A stretch of DNA of 64,000 nucleotides from Pedococcus badiiscoriae (GTDB lineage: Bacteria > Actinomycetota > Actinomycetes > Actinomycetales > Dermatophilaceae), in assembly GCF_013408925.1 (NCBI RefSeq), contig NZ_JACCAB010000001.1:1426001-1490000 (forward strand). Direction: 5' to 3'. The notes under the pieces were generated by a model. That model saw only the letters and a list, made by a program, of their open reading frames with translations, was not told where the DNA came from and did not search any database. Shown here in pieces: positions 1 through 8,880 of the stretch. Position 1 is the stretch's first letter, and each line of letters starts with the position of its first letter. The position numbers and the translations under genes were made by a program.

Positions 1-107
1 CGACCACGACCACGGCCAGCCGGCCCTCCGTGGCCATCGCCACTCCCATGCCGCACAAACCCGCCCACGCGGGCCACGGCAAGGGCAAGGGGGGAAAGAA
101 GAAGTGA
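1..107 (+). CDS. C-terminal end of the gene upstream of pknB (truncated by the window edge)
   Basis: An open frame enters from the left edge and stops with TGA, sharing a 4-base GTGA overlap with the pknB start, so the two are translationally coupled. The visible residues are Thr/Ala/Pro-rich and then Gly/Lys-rich, ending in KKK. In many actinobacteria the gene before pknB is pknA, whose product has a low-complexity tail, or pbpA. The visible 34 residues cannot decide between them. The identity is inferred from position only. Confidence 0.5.
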   Translation, partial: TTTTASRPSVAIATPMPHKPAHAGHGKGKGGKKK

Positions 108-1939
108 CTGCACCACGCCTGCTCGGGGGACGCTACGAGGTCGGGGAGCTCCTCGGCCGCGGTGGCATGGCCGAGGTCCACCTCGGGCACGACACCCGTC
201 TCTCGCGTCCCGTGGCGATCAAGATGCTGCGCTCCGACCTCGCCCGGGACCCGGCGTTCCTGGCCCGGTTCCGCCGTGAGGCCCAGTCCGCCGCGGGCCT
301 CAACCACGCCTCGATCGTCGCGGTCTACGACTCGGGGGAGGACTACGCCACCGAGACCGGCGGCGCCAGCGTGCCCGTCCCGTTCATCGTCATGGAGCAC
401 GTCGAGGGACAGACCCTGCGCGAGCTGCTCAATGACAGCTCACCACTGGCACCGGCTGAGGCCGCGCGGATCACCGAGGGCGTGCTGGACGCCCTCGCCT
501 ACAGCCACCACATGGGCATCGTGCACCGCGACATCAAGCCTGCCAACGTCATGATCGGTCCCCAGGGACAGATCAAGGTGATGGACTTCGGTATCGCCCG
601 CGCGGTCGCCGACGCCAACGCGACGATGACCCAGACCCAGGCCGTCATCGGCACGGCGCAGTACCTCTCCCCGGAGCAGGCACAGGGCCACCACGTCGAC
701 GCCCGGTCCGACCTCTACTCCACCGGCTGCCTGCTGTTCGAGCTGCTGACGGGGCGCCCGCCGTTCCAGGCCGACTCCCCGGTGGCGATCGCCTACCAGC
801 ACGTCGGGCAGCCCCCGCCGCGTCCCTCGACCCTGCACCCGGGCATCGACCACAGCCTGGACGCCGTGGTCCTGCACGCCCTGGCCAAGGACCGCGAGGC
901 GCGGTACCAGGACGCCACCTCCTTCCGCGCCGACCTCCAGGCCGCGCGCCTGGGGCGACCGATCAGCGCGGCCGCCCGGGGCACTGCCGCCGGCGCCGCC
1001 GACGCGACGGTGGCCCTCGCACCGGTGGGCGCTGCCGCAGCCACCACGGCACTCCCGGTCGCCGGGACGTATGCCGGCCCGCCGGCCGCCGTGGGCTCCA
1101 ACACCGCCACCCTCCCCGCCATCGGTCACGACCCGGACGACGAACCACGCAAGCGTCGTGGGCTGGCGTACTTCCTGCTCGTCCTGGCCGTGCTCGGGGC
1201 CCTCGCGGTGATCTTCGTGGCCGGCAAGGCCTTGATCGACCGCCCCGGGCAGAACCAGCCGAAGGTCGCGGTCCCGTCGGTGATCGACCTGCCCGTCGCC
1301 ACGGCCGAGGCCAAGCTCCGCGCCATCGGCCTGGTGCCGGTGGCGAGCTCCGTGGCGAGCCCCAAGGAGGTCGGCCTCGTCGTCGACCAGACTCCCGGGG
1401 CCGCCGAGATGGTGGCGACGGGGTCGAAGGTCACCATCAGCGTTTCCGGCGGTCCCGACACCGTCGACCTGCCAGACCTCAAGGGCTTCACCAAGGACGA
1501 GGCGGCCACCCGGCTGGCCGATCTGAACCTGAAGGTGGGGACCATCAAGGAGGTCGACGACACCGGGCTCGACAAGGGCAAGGTCGCCTCGACCTCGCCC
1601 GCGTCCGGCGGTGCCGTGCCGGTGGGCTCTGCCGTCGACCTGAACGTGTCCTCGGGCAAGGTCACCGTGCCCGACGTCGTGGGCAAGACCCGGAACGAGG
1701 CGGCCGACCTGCTCGGCCAGGTCGGCCTGAGTGTGAAGACGACCTACGTCGACAGCACCCAGCCGGAGAACACCGTGCTCAAGCAGAGCATCAAGGCCAC
1801 GACGAAGGTCAACGACGGATCCACCATCACCCTGACCATCGCGCAGCCACCACCCCCGACCCCGACGACGACCACCGCACCCCCGACGACCAGCGCGGGC
1901 CCCACCCTGCCCACCGTCACGACGACGACGCTCCCGTAG
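104..1939 (+). CDS. pknB: PknB-type serine/threonine protein kinase with PASTA domains
   Basis: This is a transmembrane Ser/Thr kinase sensing peptidoglycan and controlling growth and division. The kinase domain occupies about residues 10-280, with the glycine loop GRGGMAEVHLG, catalytic HRDIKPANV, DFG, and an activation-loop threonine cluster (ATMTQTQA). A basic juxtamembrane stretch precedes one TM helix near 350-370. Outside are three PASTA repeats (about 385-450, 452-520, 520-590), one fewer than the four of Mycobacterium PknB. The tail is a Pro/Thr-rich spacer. Start GTG overlaps the upstream stop. In relatives it sits in the pstP-rodA-pbpA-pknA-pknB operon. The 611-residue length fits the family. 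Confidence 0.95.
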   Translation: MTAPRLLGGRYEVGELLGRGGMAEVHLGHDTRLSRPVAIKMLRSDLARDPAFLARFRREAQSAAGLNHASIVAVYDSGEDYATETGGASVPVPFIVMEHVEGQTLRELLNDSSPLAPAEAARITEGVLDALAYSHHMGIVHRDIKPANVMIGPQGQIKVMDFGIARAVADANATMTQTQAVIGTAQYLSPEQAQGHHVDARSDLYSTGCLLFELLTGRPPFQADSPVAIAYQHVGQPPPRPSTLHPGIDHSLDAVVLHALAKDREARYQDATSFRADLQAARLGRPISAAARGTAAGAADATVALAPVGAAAATTALPVAGTYAGPPAAVGSNTATLPAIGHDPDDEPRKRRGLAYFLLVLAVLGALAVIFVAGKALIDRPGQNQPKVAVPSVIDLPVATAEAKLRAIGLVPVASSVASPKEVGLVVDQTPGAAEMVATGSKVTISVSGGPDTVDLPDLKGFTKDEAATRLADLNLKVGTIKEVDDTGLDKGKVASTSPASGGAVPVGSAVDLNVSSGKVTVPDVVGKTRNEAADLLGQVGLSVKTTYVDSTQPENTVLKQSIKATTKVNDGSTITLTIAQPPPPTPTTTTAPPTTSAGPTLPTVTTTTLP

Positions 1940-2058
1940 CGTCCCAGCCCGCGGCGTCCCAGCCCGCGGCGTCCCAGCCCGCGGCGTCCCAGCCCGCGGC
2001 GTCCCAGCCCGCGGCGTCCCAGCCCGCGGCGTCCTGACCCGTGGCGTCCTAGCCCGCG
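1939..2058. repeat. 15-bp tandem repeat, eight copies, between pknB and pabA
   Basis: The unit GCGTCCCAGCCCGCG is repeated head to tail. Six copies are exact, and the last two carry changes (CCTGACCCGTG, CCTAGCCCGCG). The array begins at the last base of the pknB stop codon. The stop codon of the opposing pabA gene lies in the eighth, diverged copy. A period of 15 is a multiple of three, so copy-number change would not shift frame if the array were ever translated. Confidence 0.95.
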
Positions 2059-2705
2059 GCGACGGCCCGGGCCACGCCCTCGGCGTCGTGCACCAGCGGG
2101 CTGAGCCCGGCGGACCGCGTGACCGCGTCGTCCAGGCCGCACAGGACCAGCCAGTTGGCGAGGATGCGGTGCCCACCCTCGGTCAGCACGCTCTCCGGGT
2201 GGAACTGCACCCCGTGCAGGGGGAGGTCGCGGTGGCGCGCGGCCATGATGATCCCGGACTCCGTGTGCCCGTTGGCGACCAGCGTCTCAGGCACCGTCGA
2301 AGGGTCGATCGTCAGCGAGTGGTACCGCGTCGCGGTGAACGGGGACGGGAGCCCCTCGAGCACGCCCGTGTCGTCGTGCACCACCCGGGACGTCTTGCCG
2401 TGCAGCAGCTCCGGCGCCCGCCCGACGATGGCCCCCGTCACGACCCCGAGGGCCTGGTGACCCAGGCACACGCCGAGCATCGGCTGGGCGCGCTCGCCGC
2501 AGGCCTCGATCATCGCCATCGAGACGCCCGCCTCCTGCGGGGTCCCCGGCCCGGGCGAGATCAGCACGCCGTCGAACTCGGCACCATCGGGGGGACGCAC
2601 GGCGTCGTTGCGGACCACCTCGCACTCCGCACCGAGCTGCTGGAGGTAGCCGACGATCGTGAAGACGAAGCTGTCGTAGTTGTCGACGACGAGGATGCGG
2701 GTCAT
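2049..2705 (-). CDS. pabA: Glutamine amidotransferase of anthranilate/aminodeoxychorismate synthase (PabA/TrpG)
   Basis: This is a class I glutamine amidotransferase that releases ammonia from glutamine for chorismate amination, in folate or tryptophan synthesis. The start is MTRILVVDNYDSFVF, the usual family N-terminus. The nucleophile Cys lies in GVCLGHQAL, and the His/Glu pair in VQFHPESV. Length 218 matches the family. The ATG overlaps the stop of the small membrane gene upstream (ATGA), so it is the last gene of the DUF881-sortase-small TM-pabA operon. In actinobacteria this copy beside the sortase and pknB is usually called pabA or trpG; sequence alone does not separate the roles. Confidence 0.92.
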   Translation of the reverse strand: MTRILVVDNYDSFVFTIVGYLQQLGAECEVVRNDAVRPPDGAEFDGVLISPGPGTPQEAGVSMAMIEACGERAQPMLGVCLGHQALGVVTGAIVGRAPELLHGKTSRVVHDDTGVLEGLPSPFTATRYHSLTIDPSTVPETLVANGHTESGIIMAARHRDLPLHGVQFHPESVLTEGGHRILANWLVLCGLDDAVTRSAGLSPLVHDAEGVARAVAAG

Positions 2706-2905
2706 CGGGCTCCCTCGACCAGGTGGGTGGACACGTGCAGGGCACTGGGCTCCACGGTGTTGTCGTTGAACGGCATGTACGGGGCGATGCGCGGGAAGAG
2801 CCACAGGAAGCAGAAGGCGACCACGAGCAGCACCAGCACCGCGGCGATCAGCACCCGCACGACGAGGGGACCGGGCAGCGCCCGCCAGATCGCGGCATAC
2901 AACAT
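2702..2905 (-). CDS. Small single-pass membrane protein
   Basis: A 67-residue protein with one strong hydrophobic segment (about residues 17-40) and a hydrophilic C-terminal tail. It starts 3 bases after the sortase stop and overlaps the pabA start by 4 bases, so it is clearly part of the operon. Small membrane genes between sortase E and pabA are common in Micrococcales. I do not recognise a functional family. Confidence 0.8.
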   Translation of the reverse strand: MLYAAIWRALPGPLVVRVLIAAVLVLLVVAFCFLWLFPRIAPYMPFNDNTVEPSALHVSTHLVEGAR

Positions 2906-2908
2906 CGG

Positions 2909-3586
2909 TCAGGCTCCCTTCGGGGCGGCGAGCGTGCCGGCGGGCAGGCCCGCGGCGTGGGGGTAGGTCTTCACCAGCTGCGCGAACACGACGTAGCGCT
3001 GGGCCGCGCTGTACTTCGGGTGGCAGGCGGTCATCGTGAGCCAGCGCTCGGTCGGCGTCACGCCCGGCTGGTCGGGGACCGGGTCGATCACCTTCACGTC
3101 GGTCGGCGCGACGATCTCGTGCCGCTTCACGGCATACACGCTGTATGCCGTCCTGGTCTCGATCACGACGAGGTCACCGGGGCGCAGCGTGTCGATGTCG
3201 TGGAACGGTCGCCCGTAGGTCGTGCGGTGCCCGGCGATCGCGAAGTTGCCCACCGCGCCCGGACCCGCCGTCCCCACGTAGTGGCCGATGCCGTTCTGCA
3301 GGACGTCGCGCGTGGTGCCCTCGAGCAGGGGGCGGGCGTACTGCGCCCCGAACCGCGGGATCCGCACGATCGCGAACGCAGTGCCGAACGGCACGGCCCT
3401 GGGCTGCTCGCCGGGGGTCGGCGCCGCCGCGAAGTCGCGGGTCAGCCTCGTGACCGTGGCCTCCTGGGCCCGGTTGGCCGTCACGTCGGTCCACCACAGC
3501 TGCCAGCCGACGAAGAGCAGCAGCAGCAGCCCCGCCGTGACCAACACGTCGCCGACGACACCCACCGTCCAGCGGGCGACCTTCAT
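2909..3586 (-). CDS. srtE: Class E sortase
   Basis: This is a membrane-anchored transpeptidase that cleaves LAxTG-type sorting signals and attaches proteins to peptidoglycan. There is an N-terminal TM helix (about residues 8-28). The catalytic His is in AGHRTTYG, and the catalytic Cys and Arg are in LTMTACHPKYSAAQRYVV. Length 225 fits class E. The start MKVARWTVG was chosen because it overlaps the DUF881 stop by 4 bases. No LAxTG substrate was noticed in the window. Confidence 0.93.
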   Translation of the reverse strand: MKVARWTVGVVGDVLVTAGLLLLLFVGWQLWWTDVTANRAQEATVTRLTRDFAAAPTPGEQPRAVPFGTAFAIVRIPRFGAQYARPLLEGTTRDVLQNGIGHYVGTAGPGAVGNFAIAGHRTTYGRPFHDIDTLRPGDLVVIETRTAYSVYAVKRHEIVAPTDVKVIDPVPDQPGVTPTERWLTMTACHPKYSAAQRYVVFAQLVKTYPHAAGLPAGTLAAPKGA

Positions 3587-4335
3587 CGTCCCGCCCTGGC
3601 GTGCTGGAGGTTGATCGAGCCGGCGTACGCGGGGAAGGTCTGCTGGGCGCTGGTCCGCACGTCGAACCCGACGCCGACGGCCCCCACCCACTGTCGGTAG
3701 ATGGTGACCGCGGGGCTGCGGTCGAGGGCAGCCCTGAGGTTGTCCTGGCTGCCGATGGCGGTGATCACGTACGGAGGGGAGTAGACCCGCCCCTGGAGGA
3801 TGAGGGTGTTGCCGACGCATCGGACGGCGCTGGTGGAGATGATCCGCTGGTCCATCAGCATCATCGCCTCGGCACCTCCCTGCCACAGTGCGTTGACGAC
3901 GGCCTGGACGTCCTGCTGGTGGACCACGTAGTCGTCCACCGAGATGCCGTCCGGCAGGACTGAGGGGACGTTCTTGGCATCGGTCAGCGACACCCGCACG
4001 GTGGGACCCGCGACCGCCTGGGTGCCGGCCGCCAGCGCCAGCTTGTCGGCCTGAGTGGTCAGCTGGGTGATGCGCAGGTCTCCGGGGGCCCGCTGCCTGG
4101 AGAGCCGGTCGACCTCCGCGCGCAGCTGCGCGAGCCGACGCGCGACGACGGTGTTCTGGCGGGTCTGCTGCCGGATCAGGCCCGGGAGGTCACCGCCCGA
4201 CGAGCGCAGGTCAGTCCCTCGGGCCGTGGTCGCACTGAGGGCGAAGAGGAGCCCTGCACCCAGCGCCACCAGCGGAACCAGGGCTGACCAGGGGGTGGGG
4301 CGCCGCGTCAGCCACGTCAGCCGCTGGTCCACCAT
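3583..4335 (-). CDS. DUF881 family membrane protein
   Basis: A 250-residue protein with a TM segment near residues 18-36, a coiled-coil-like stretch rich in Arg/Gln/Leu (about 50-95), and the DUF881 domain with GPTVRVSLTDA and DYVVHQQDVQAVVNALW. DUF881 proteins are conserved near crgA and sortase in actinobacteria and are linked to division or the envelope by context. No enzymatic function is established. It is the first gene of the operon running to pabA, divergent from crgA. Confidence 0.88.
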   Translation of the reverse strand: MVDQRLTWLTRRPTPWSALVPLVALGAGLLFALSATTARGTDLRSSGGDLPGLIRQQTRQNTVVARRLAQLRAEVDRLSRQRAPGDLRITQLTTQADKLALAAGTQAVAGPTVRVSLTDAKNVPSVLPDGISVDDYVVHQQDVQAVVNALWQGGAEAMMLMDQRIISTSAVRCVGNTLILQGRVYSPPYVITAIGSQDNLRAALDRSPAVTIYRQWVGAVGVGFDVRTSAQQTFPAYAGSINLQHARAGR

Positions 4336-4401
4336 GGCACTACGCTATGCCACACGTCGCGACGGCTGACGCAGTCGTCCGAGTTTCGAGGAGTGTTGTC
4401 C

Positions 4402-4650
4402 GTGCCTGAGTCCAAGGGTCGCGCCAAGCGCGTCTACACCCCGCCCAGCAAGCCCGCGAAGGCGAAGGTGGGCAACCCGCCCTGGTTCGTGCCGGTGATG
4501 CTGACCCTCATGGTCCTCGGCCTCCTGTGGATCGTCGTCTTCTACATCACCAGCCAGCGGTTCCCCGTGGAGTCGCTCGGTCGCTGGAACCTCGGCATCG
4601 GCTTCGGCCTGATGATCTCCGGGTTCGCGATGACGACCCGCTGGCGCTGA
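4402..4650 (+). CDS. crgA: Cell division protein CrgA
   Basis: CrgA is a small actinobacterial divisome protein that interacts with FtsZ, FtsI and PknA-type partners. The 82 residues contain a basic N-terminus (ESKGRAKRVYTPP), then two TM helices (about 30-50 and 64-80) around VPVMLTLMVLGLLWIVVFY and GFGLMISGFAM. GTG at this position is preferred to an in-frame GTG 9 bases earlier because the GAGGAG ribosome site lies 9 bases upstream of it and would touch the earlier one. Confidence 0.93.
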   Translation: MPESKGRAKRVYTPPSKPAKAKVGNPPWFVPVMLTLMVLGLLWIVVFYITSQRFPVESLGRWNLGIGFGLMISGFAMTTRWR

Positions 4651-4811
4651 CCCACTGCCTGCTGACCACGGGCGCTGACCCGGCTCAGCCGGACTGGTCC
4701 AGCCTCCGACCCGAGAGTTGTCCACAGGGTTGTGCACAGCTGGGGACAAATGACAGGCGTGTAATACCGGCCCCCACCGCCGTCAGTGCAGGGAACAGCG
4801 CGGGGAGGTCC

Positions 4812-5693
4812 TCAGCCCAGCAGCGATGCCGGCGCCGTGGCGTACTTGCCGATCGCGACGGCCACCACGACGAGCAGCACCAGGGCCACCCCGGGCCACT
4901 GCCAGCGTCGCGTCTCCCGCGAGGAGGTCGCCGCGATGACCCCGGCAACAGCAGCCCCGGTGAGCAGGCCACCGAGGTGGGCCTGCCACGCGATGCCGGG
5001 CACCACGAAGCCGATGACCGCGTTGATGCCGATCGTCGCGTACATGCCGGCCGAGGACCGCCCGAGGTGCCGGTTGAGCACGAGGAGCGCGCCGAACAGA
5101 CCGAAGACGGCCCCCGACGCACCCACGGCGCCGATGTACCAGGAGCTGGGGTTGAGCTCGTCGAAGGGAACCGCCGGCGACAGCAGCAGGTAGCACGACG
5201 AGCCGCCGATGGCGCTGACGAGGTAGACCGCGGCATACCGCGCGCGACCGAGCAGCCGCTCGAGGTACTGGGCGCCCACCATCCACAGCGCGAGCATGTT
5301 GAACAGGATGTGCGTGATCGTCGCGTGGGCGAATGCTGAGGTGATGAACCGCCAGGGCTGGCTCTTGCCGAGGTAGGGCACGAACGAGATGTCGCCACTG
5401 ACGCCCGGCCGGGCCGTCTGCAGCACGAAGACCAGTGCACAGATCGCGATGATCGCGTACGACACCACAGGGGTGTCGGTGACGTTGCCGCCGAAGACGG
5501 TCCGCGCGGTGCGGACCGTCTTCGCCTGCTCCTTCACGCAGTCGACGCACTGGACGCCGACCGCCGCGGGTCGCTGGCACTCTGGGCAGACCGGTCGCGA
5601 ACACCGCTGACAGCGCACGTACGAGACCCGGTCGGGGTGCCGCGGGCAGACCGGTGTCGTCTGCTGCTGCGGGTATGCCGTGGGCTCACTCAT
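4812..5693 (-). CDS. Rhomboid family intramembrane serine protease with N-terminal zinc-ribbon
   Basis: The N-terminus (residues 16-60) has a B-box-like Cys/His cluster (CPRHPDR, CQRCSRPVCPEC, CVDC) likely binding zinc. The rhomboid core follows, with HILFNMLALW, the catalytic Ser in GASGAVFG and the catalytic His in AWQAHLGG. About six or seven TM helices are visible. Length 293 is usual for actinobacterial rhomboids of this class, and location next to the cyclophilin is conserved in the order. Substrate is unknown. Confidence 0.93.
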   Translation of the reverse strand: MSEPTAYPQQQTTPVCPRHPDRVSYVRCQRCSRPVCPECQRPAAVGVQCVDCVKEQAKTVRTARTVFGGNVTDTPVVSYAIIAICALVFVLQTARPGVSGDISFVPYLGKSQPWRFITSAFAHATITHILFNMLALWMVGAQYLERLLGRARYAAVYLVSAIGGSSCYLLLSPAVPFDELNPSSWYIGAVGASGAVFGLFGALLVLNRHLGRSSAGMYATIGINAVIGFVVPGIAWQAHLGGLLTGAAVAGVIAATSSRETRRWQWPGVALVLLVVVAVAIGKYATAPASLLG

Positions 5694-5768
5694 GCGCGGT
5701 CCTCGCCTTCACGGGGTGCCATGGACCGGGGCCTGGGACCGGTGCCTTCGAGGTGATGCTGGTCGACG

Positions 5769-6287
5769 TCAGTCGTTGACGACGACCGACTCGATGACAA
5801 CGTCCTCGACCGGCTTGTCGTTCGCGCCGGTCGGCACGGCCGCGATCTTGTCGACGACCTCGCGGCTCGGACCGTCGGCCACCTCGCCGAAGATCGTGTG
5901 CTTGCCCTGGAGCCAGCTCGTGTCGCCGACGGTGATGAAGAACTGCGACCCGTTCGTGCCCTTGCCCATTCGCTTGCCGGCGTTGGCCATGGCGAGCATG
6001 TACGGCTTGGTGAAGTCCTTGTCGGGACTGATCTCGTCGTCGAAGGTGTAGCCCGGGCCACCGAAGCCCTGACCGAGTGGGCACCCACCCTGGATCATGA
6101 ACCCGGGGATGATGCGGTGGAACACCAGGCCGTCGAAGAACGGCGTGGGGTTGGATCGGCCGGCGTCGTCGCGGTACTCCTGCTCGCCCTTGGCCAGTCC
6201 GACGAAGTTCTTGACGGTCTTCGGGGCGTGGTCGGGGAACAGCGTGACGTTGATGTCGCCGTGGTTGGTCTTGAGGGTGACGTCCAT
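5769..6287 (-). CDS. ppiA: Cyclophilin-type peptidyl-prolyl cis-trans isomerase
   Basis: This is a cytoplasmic prolyl isomerase of the cyclophilin family. Landmark motifs are FHRIIPGFMIQGG with the catalytic Arg, NGSQFFIT, and a shortened HTIFGEV. No signal peptide is present. Start MDVTLKTNHGD is preferred over the ATG 9 bases earlier because GGAAGG lies at proper spacing from it. Length 172 is typical. Confidence 0.94.
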   Translation of the reverse strand: MDVTLKTNHGDINVTLFPDHAPKTVKNFVGLAKGEQEYRDDAGRSNPTPFFDGLVFHRIIPGFMIQGGCPLGQGFGGPGYTFDDEISPDKDFTKPYMLAMANAGKRMGKGTNGSQFFITVGDTSWLQGKHTIFGEVADGPSREVVDKIAAVPTGANDKPVEDVVIESVVVND

Positions 6288-6471
6288 GGTGGCCATCCTT
6301 CCATGCGGGGTGACCCGAGATGGCGCTCAGTACCCCCGCGGGCTTGCCCACCAGCGGAAACAAGGCAGGATGGGTCGGGAGAAGTCGTCCGTCCGATCGT
6401 CGTCCAGGCCCTCAACAGCACTGCTTCGCCGACCGGAGGAAATCCCCCAACGCCAAGTCACAGGAGGCACG

Positions 6472-7302
6472 GTGTTCCGCACCAAGACCAAGACTGAGCA
6501 GGCCAGCGAGGCTGTCAGCAGCTCCGCGCAGACCGCCGCCGAGTACGCAGCATCCCTCAAGGAGCGCGTCGGTCCGGCCGCCGAGGTGGCCAAGGAGCGC
6601 GCCGTCCAGGCCAAGGACTGGAGCAAGCCGCACGTCGAGGCCGCCCGCGAGTGGGCCAAGCCGCACGTCGAGCACGGTATCGAGGTCGCCGCCCCCAAGC
6701 TCCAGGGCGCCGTCGAGGGCCTGGCGCCCAAGGTCGACACCGCGCGGGACACCATCGTCGACACCCTGCTGCCCAAGGTCGCCGAGGCCATCGCGGCCCT
6801 GGCCGCAGCCTCCGCCGCCGCCAAGACGGCCGCCGGCGAGACGGCGGACCGGTCCTCCGACGCCTACTCGGTGCTGACCGGCAACGCCGTCGCGAAGCCG
6901 CGCCGGCGCAAGCGCAAGATCTTCATGTTCTTCGGGCTCGCCGCGGCCGCCGGGGCAGCCCTCGCCGCGTTCAAGAAGTCCACACCGCGCGAGGACCCGT
7001 GGGCGACCCCGCTCGACGACCCCTACACCGCACCGTCGACCGGCCGTGACTCGAGCGTCAGCGCGAGCAGCAAGGTGGCCAGCCTGGCCGACGCCGCCAA
7101 GGACAAGGCCGGCAGCGCCGCCGAGACGGTCAAGGACAAGGCCGCCGAGGCCAAGGACAAGGCCGCCGACGCCGCGTCCGACGCGAAGGACAAGGTCACC
7201 ACCAAGAGCAAGGATGCCGCCGTCGACGCCGCCGATGGCGTGAAGGACGCCGCGGACACCGTCTCGGACACCGCGCAGGACGCCAAGGACACGGTCGACT
7301 GA
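6472..7302 (+). CDS. Ala/Lys-rich membrane-associated protein with apolipoprotein/LEA-like repeats
   Basis: 276 residues. The first 140 form a long amphipathic helical region, then a short basic stretch (KPRRRKRK) precedes one hydrophobic segment (about 148-165). The C-terminal third is made of degenerate 11-mer-like repeats (AAKDKAGSAAETVKDKAAEAK and similar), characteristic of LEA/apolipoprotein-like helices. Similar proteins in this order are annotated hypothetical. GTG start is supported by a GGAGG site 5 bases upstream. A perfect-arm terminator follows. Confidence 0.85.
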   Translation: MFRTKTKTEQASEAVSSSAQTAAEYAASLKERVGPAAEVAKERAVQAKDWSKPHVEAAREWAKPHVEHGIEVAAPKLQGAVEGLAPKVDTARDTIVDTLLPKVAEAIAALAAASAAAKTAAGETADRSSDAYSVLTGNAVAKPRRRKRKIFMFFGLAAAAGAALAAFKKSTPREDPWATPLDDPYTAPSTGRDSSVSASSKVASLADAAKDKAGSAAETVKDKAAEAKDKAADAASDAKDKVTTKSKDAAVDAADGVKDAADTVSDTAQDAKDTVD

Positions 7303-7319
7303 CCCGTCGCGCCCACCGC

Positions 7320-7382
7320 TGACCGGGGGCTGCTCGACACACAGGACCGAGAGGTGCCGTCGTGTCGAGCAGCCCCCGGTCA
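7320..7382 (+). terminator. Stem-loop with perfect 21-bp arms
   Basis: Perfect inverted repeat TGACCGGGGGCTGCTCGACA... with a 21-nt spacer, starting about 18 bases after the stop of the preceding gene. No U-tract follows on the plus strand, so it is a candidate terminator or processing structure. It ends 19 bases before the MauE start. Confidence 0.7.
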
Positions 7383-7401
7383 TTGGGTACCGTGGGCACG
7401 G

Positions 7402-7959
7402 ATGTGGAACTTGGCCGCGGGACCGTTCCTCGCTGCGGCGGGGCTCCTCGTGCTGGCTGGGGTCCCCAAGGTCCGTGACCCCCTCCCGCTCGTGCGGTCG
7501 CTGCGCGCCGCAGGGATGCCGGCCGGTCGCGCGCTGGTCCGAGTCTTAGCCGTGGTCGAGATCGGCGTGGGCAGCTGGGGCGTGGTCGCGCCGGGCAGGC
7601 TCAGCGCCGCCCTGGTGGCCACGGCATACCTCGTCTTCACGGCCTTCGTCGTCCGCGTCCTCTCGCGCGGGGGCGTGCTCGGGTCGTGCGGCTGCTTCGG
7701 CAAGCCGGACACCCCCGCGACCCGGACCCACGCCGCCCTGACCGGCGTTGCGGCCCTCGCCGCGCTCGCCGTCGCCCTGGACCCCCCGACCGGAGCCTGG
7801 TCAGGCGTCGACGCGGCCGCCCTCACGACCGTCGGGCTCGCGGGCGTGATCGGGTTCCTCGCCTGGCAGGTGATGGCCGTGCTGCCGACCACGTCCCCCG
7901 CAGCCGTCCGCAGCACCGTCCCCCCGACCTCCCGCGTCCGACCTGGAGACACCGCCTGA
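7402..7959 (+). CDS. MauE/DoxX-like membrane protein
   Basis: A 185-residue four-to-five-TM protein with a Cys motif GSCGCFGKPDTP after the third TM. This is the signature of MauE-type proteins, which belong to the DoxX-like superfamily and assist disulfide formation of the methylamine dehydrogenase light chain. The stop overlaps the next start (TGATG). Function in disulfide delivery is inferred from family and from the thioredoxin-like gene that follows. Confidence 0.85.
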   Translation: MWNLAAGPFLAAAGLLVLAGVPKVRDPLPLVRSLRAAGMPAGRALVRVLAVVEIGVGSWGVVAPGRLSAALVATAYLVFTAFVVRVLSRGGVLGSCGCFGKPDTPATRTHAALTGVAALAALAVALDPPTGAWSGVDAAALTTVGLAGVIGFLAWQVMAVLPTTSPAAVRSTVPPTSRVRPGDTA

Positions 7960-8879
7960 TGCTTGCCGCCGTCATCGCCGAAGCCGTGGCCATCGTGCTG
8001 CTCGGCGTGCTCGTCCTGGGGTTGCTGCGCAGCCACGCGCTCATCCTCAAGGCCCTGCACGAGCTCGGCGCCGGGCTCGAGCTGGAACGAGAGGCCGGCA
8101 CCGGTGTCACGACGGCCACCACCGGGGGCACGCCCGGACCGGTGCCCGTCGAGCTCGAGACCGGGGTCGTCCAGGCGACCCGCAAGGACTCCGCCACCGC
8201 CCACGACATCATCGGCACCGACCTGGACCGGGTGGAGCAGCAGGTTGTCGTCACCGCCGCGGGGTCGCGGACGCTGCTGGCCTTCCTCACCAGCGGGTGC
8301 AGCGTCTGCCAGACGTTCTGGGACGAGTTCCAGGGCCCGGTGGATGTCCCCGGAGACGGGGACCTGCGGATCATCGCCAAGGGTCCCGCCGAGGAGTCGA
8401 GCTCGAGCCTGCGCTCGCTGGCCGGCGACCGGGACGTCATCCAGTCCTCGGGGGCGTGGGTCGACTACGACATCCCCGGCTCGCCGTACTTCGTCTACGT
8501 GGAGGGGGGCGTGGTCACCGGCGAGGGTTCGGCGACCACCTGGGGCCAGGTCCGCGACCTGATGGCACAGGGCGTGGCCGACAACGCCGAGGCCCGCGCC
8601 GCGGCAGGCCGGACCGGGCCCGGACTGCTCGCCGGCGCGGACGTCGGGCCCGGCGAGCGCGACAGCCTGCCCCGGATGGACGCCGAGCTGCTGGCCGCGG
8701 GCATCGGTCCGGGCAACCCGAGCCTCTACCAGTCGCCCGACGCCGAGCACGACGCCTCGGAAGCCCAGCCGGACGCCGACGCAACCCCCGGTCCGCACCC
8801 GCAGCACGACCACCGGCACGGACAGCACGACCACGAGCCCTCCCAGCACGACCACCGGCACGACCACCACGGTCACTGA
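7959..8879 (+). CDS. MauD-like membrane-anchored thioredoxin-fold protein with His-rich tail
   Basis: 306 residues with an N-terminal TM anchor (about 3-24) and a thioredoxin-like domain (about 85-215). The redox motif is SGCSVCQTF, and the cis-Pro region is GSPYFVYV. The last 45 residues are very rich in His/Asp (HDHRHGQHDHE), a likely metal-binding tail. MauD proteins are thioredoxin-like and partner MauE in methylamine dehydrogenase small-subunit maturation. Coupled to the MauE gene by a 1-base overlap. Confidence 0.85.
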   Translation: MLAAVIAEAVAIVLLGVLVLGLLRSHALILKALHELGAGLELEREAGTGVTTATTGGTPGPVPVELETGVVQATRKDSATAHDIIGTDLDRVEQQVVVTAAGSRTLLAFLTSGCSVCQTFWDEFQGPVDVPGDGDLRIIAKGPAEESSSSLRSLAGDRDVIQSSGAWVDYDIPGSPYFVYVEGGVVTGEGSATTWGQVRDLMAQGVADNAEARAAAGRTGPGLLAGADVGPGERDSLPRMDAELLAAGIGPGNPSLYQSPDAEHDASEAQPDADATPGPHPQHDHRHGQHDHEPSQHDHRHDHHGH

Positions 8880-8880
8880 C

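Noticed and set aside
440..2176. 578-codon minus-strand frame through pknB
   Set aside because: It is the complementary shadow of pknB; its composition is Arg/Gly-rich, it runs through the tandem repeat, and the plus-strand kinase motifs are unambiguous.
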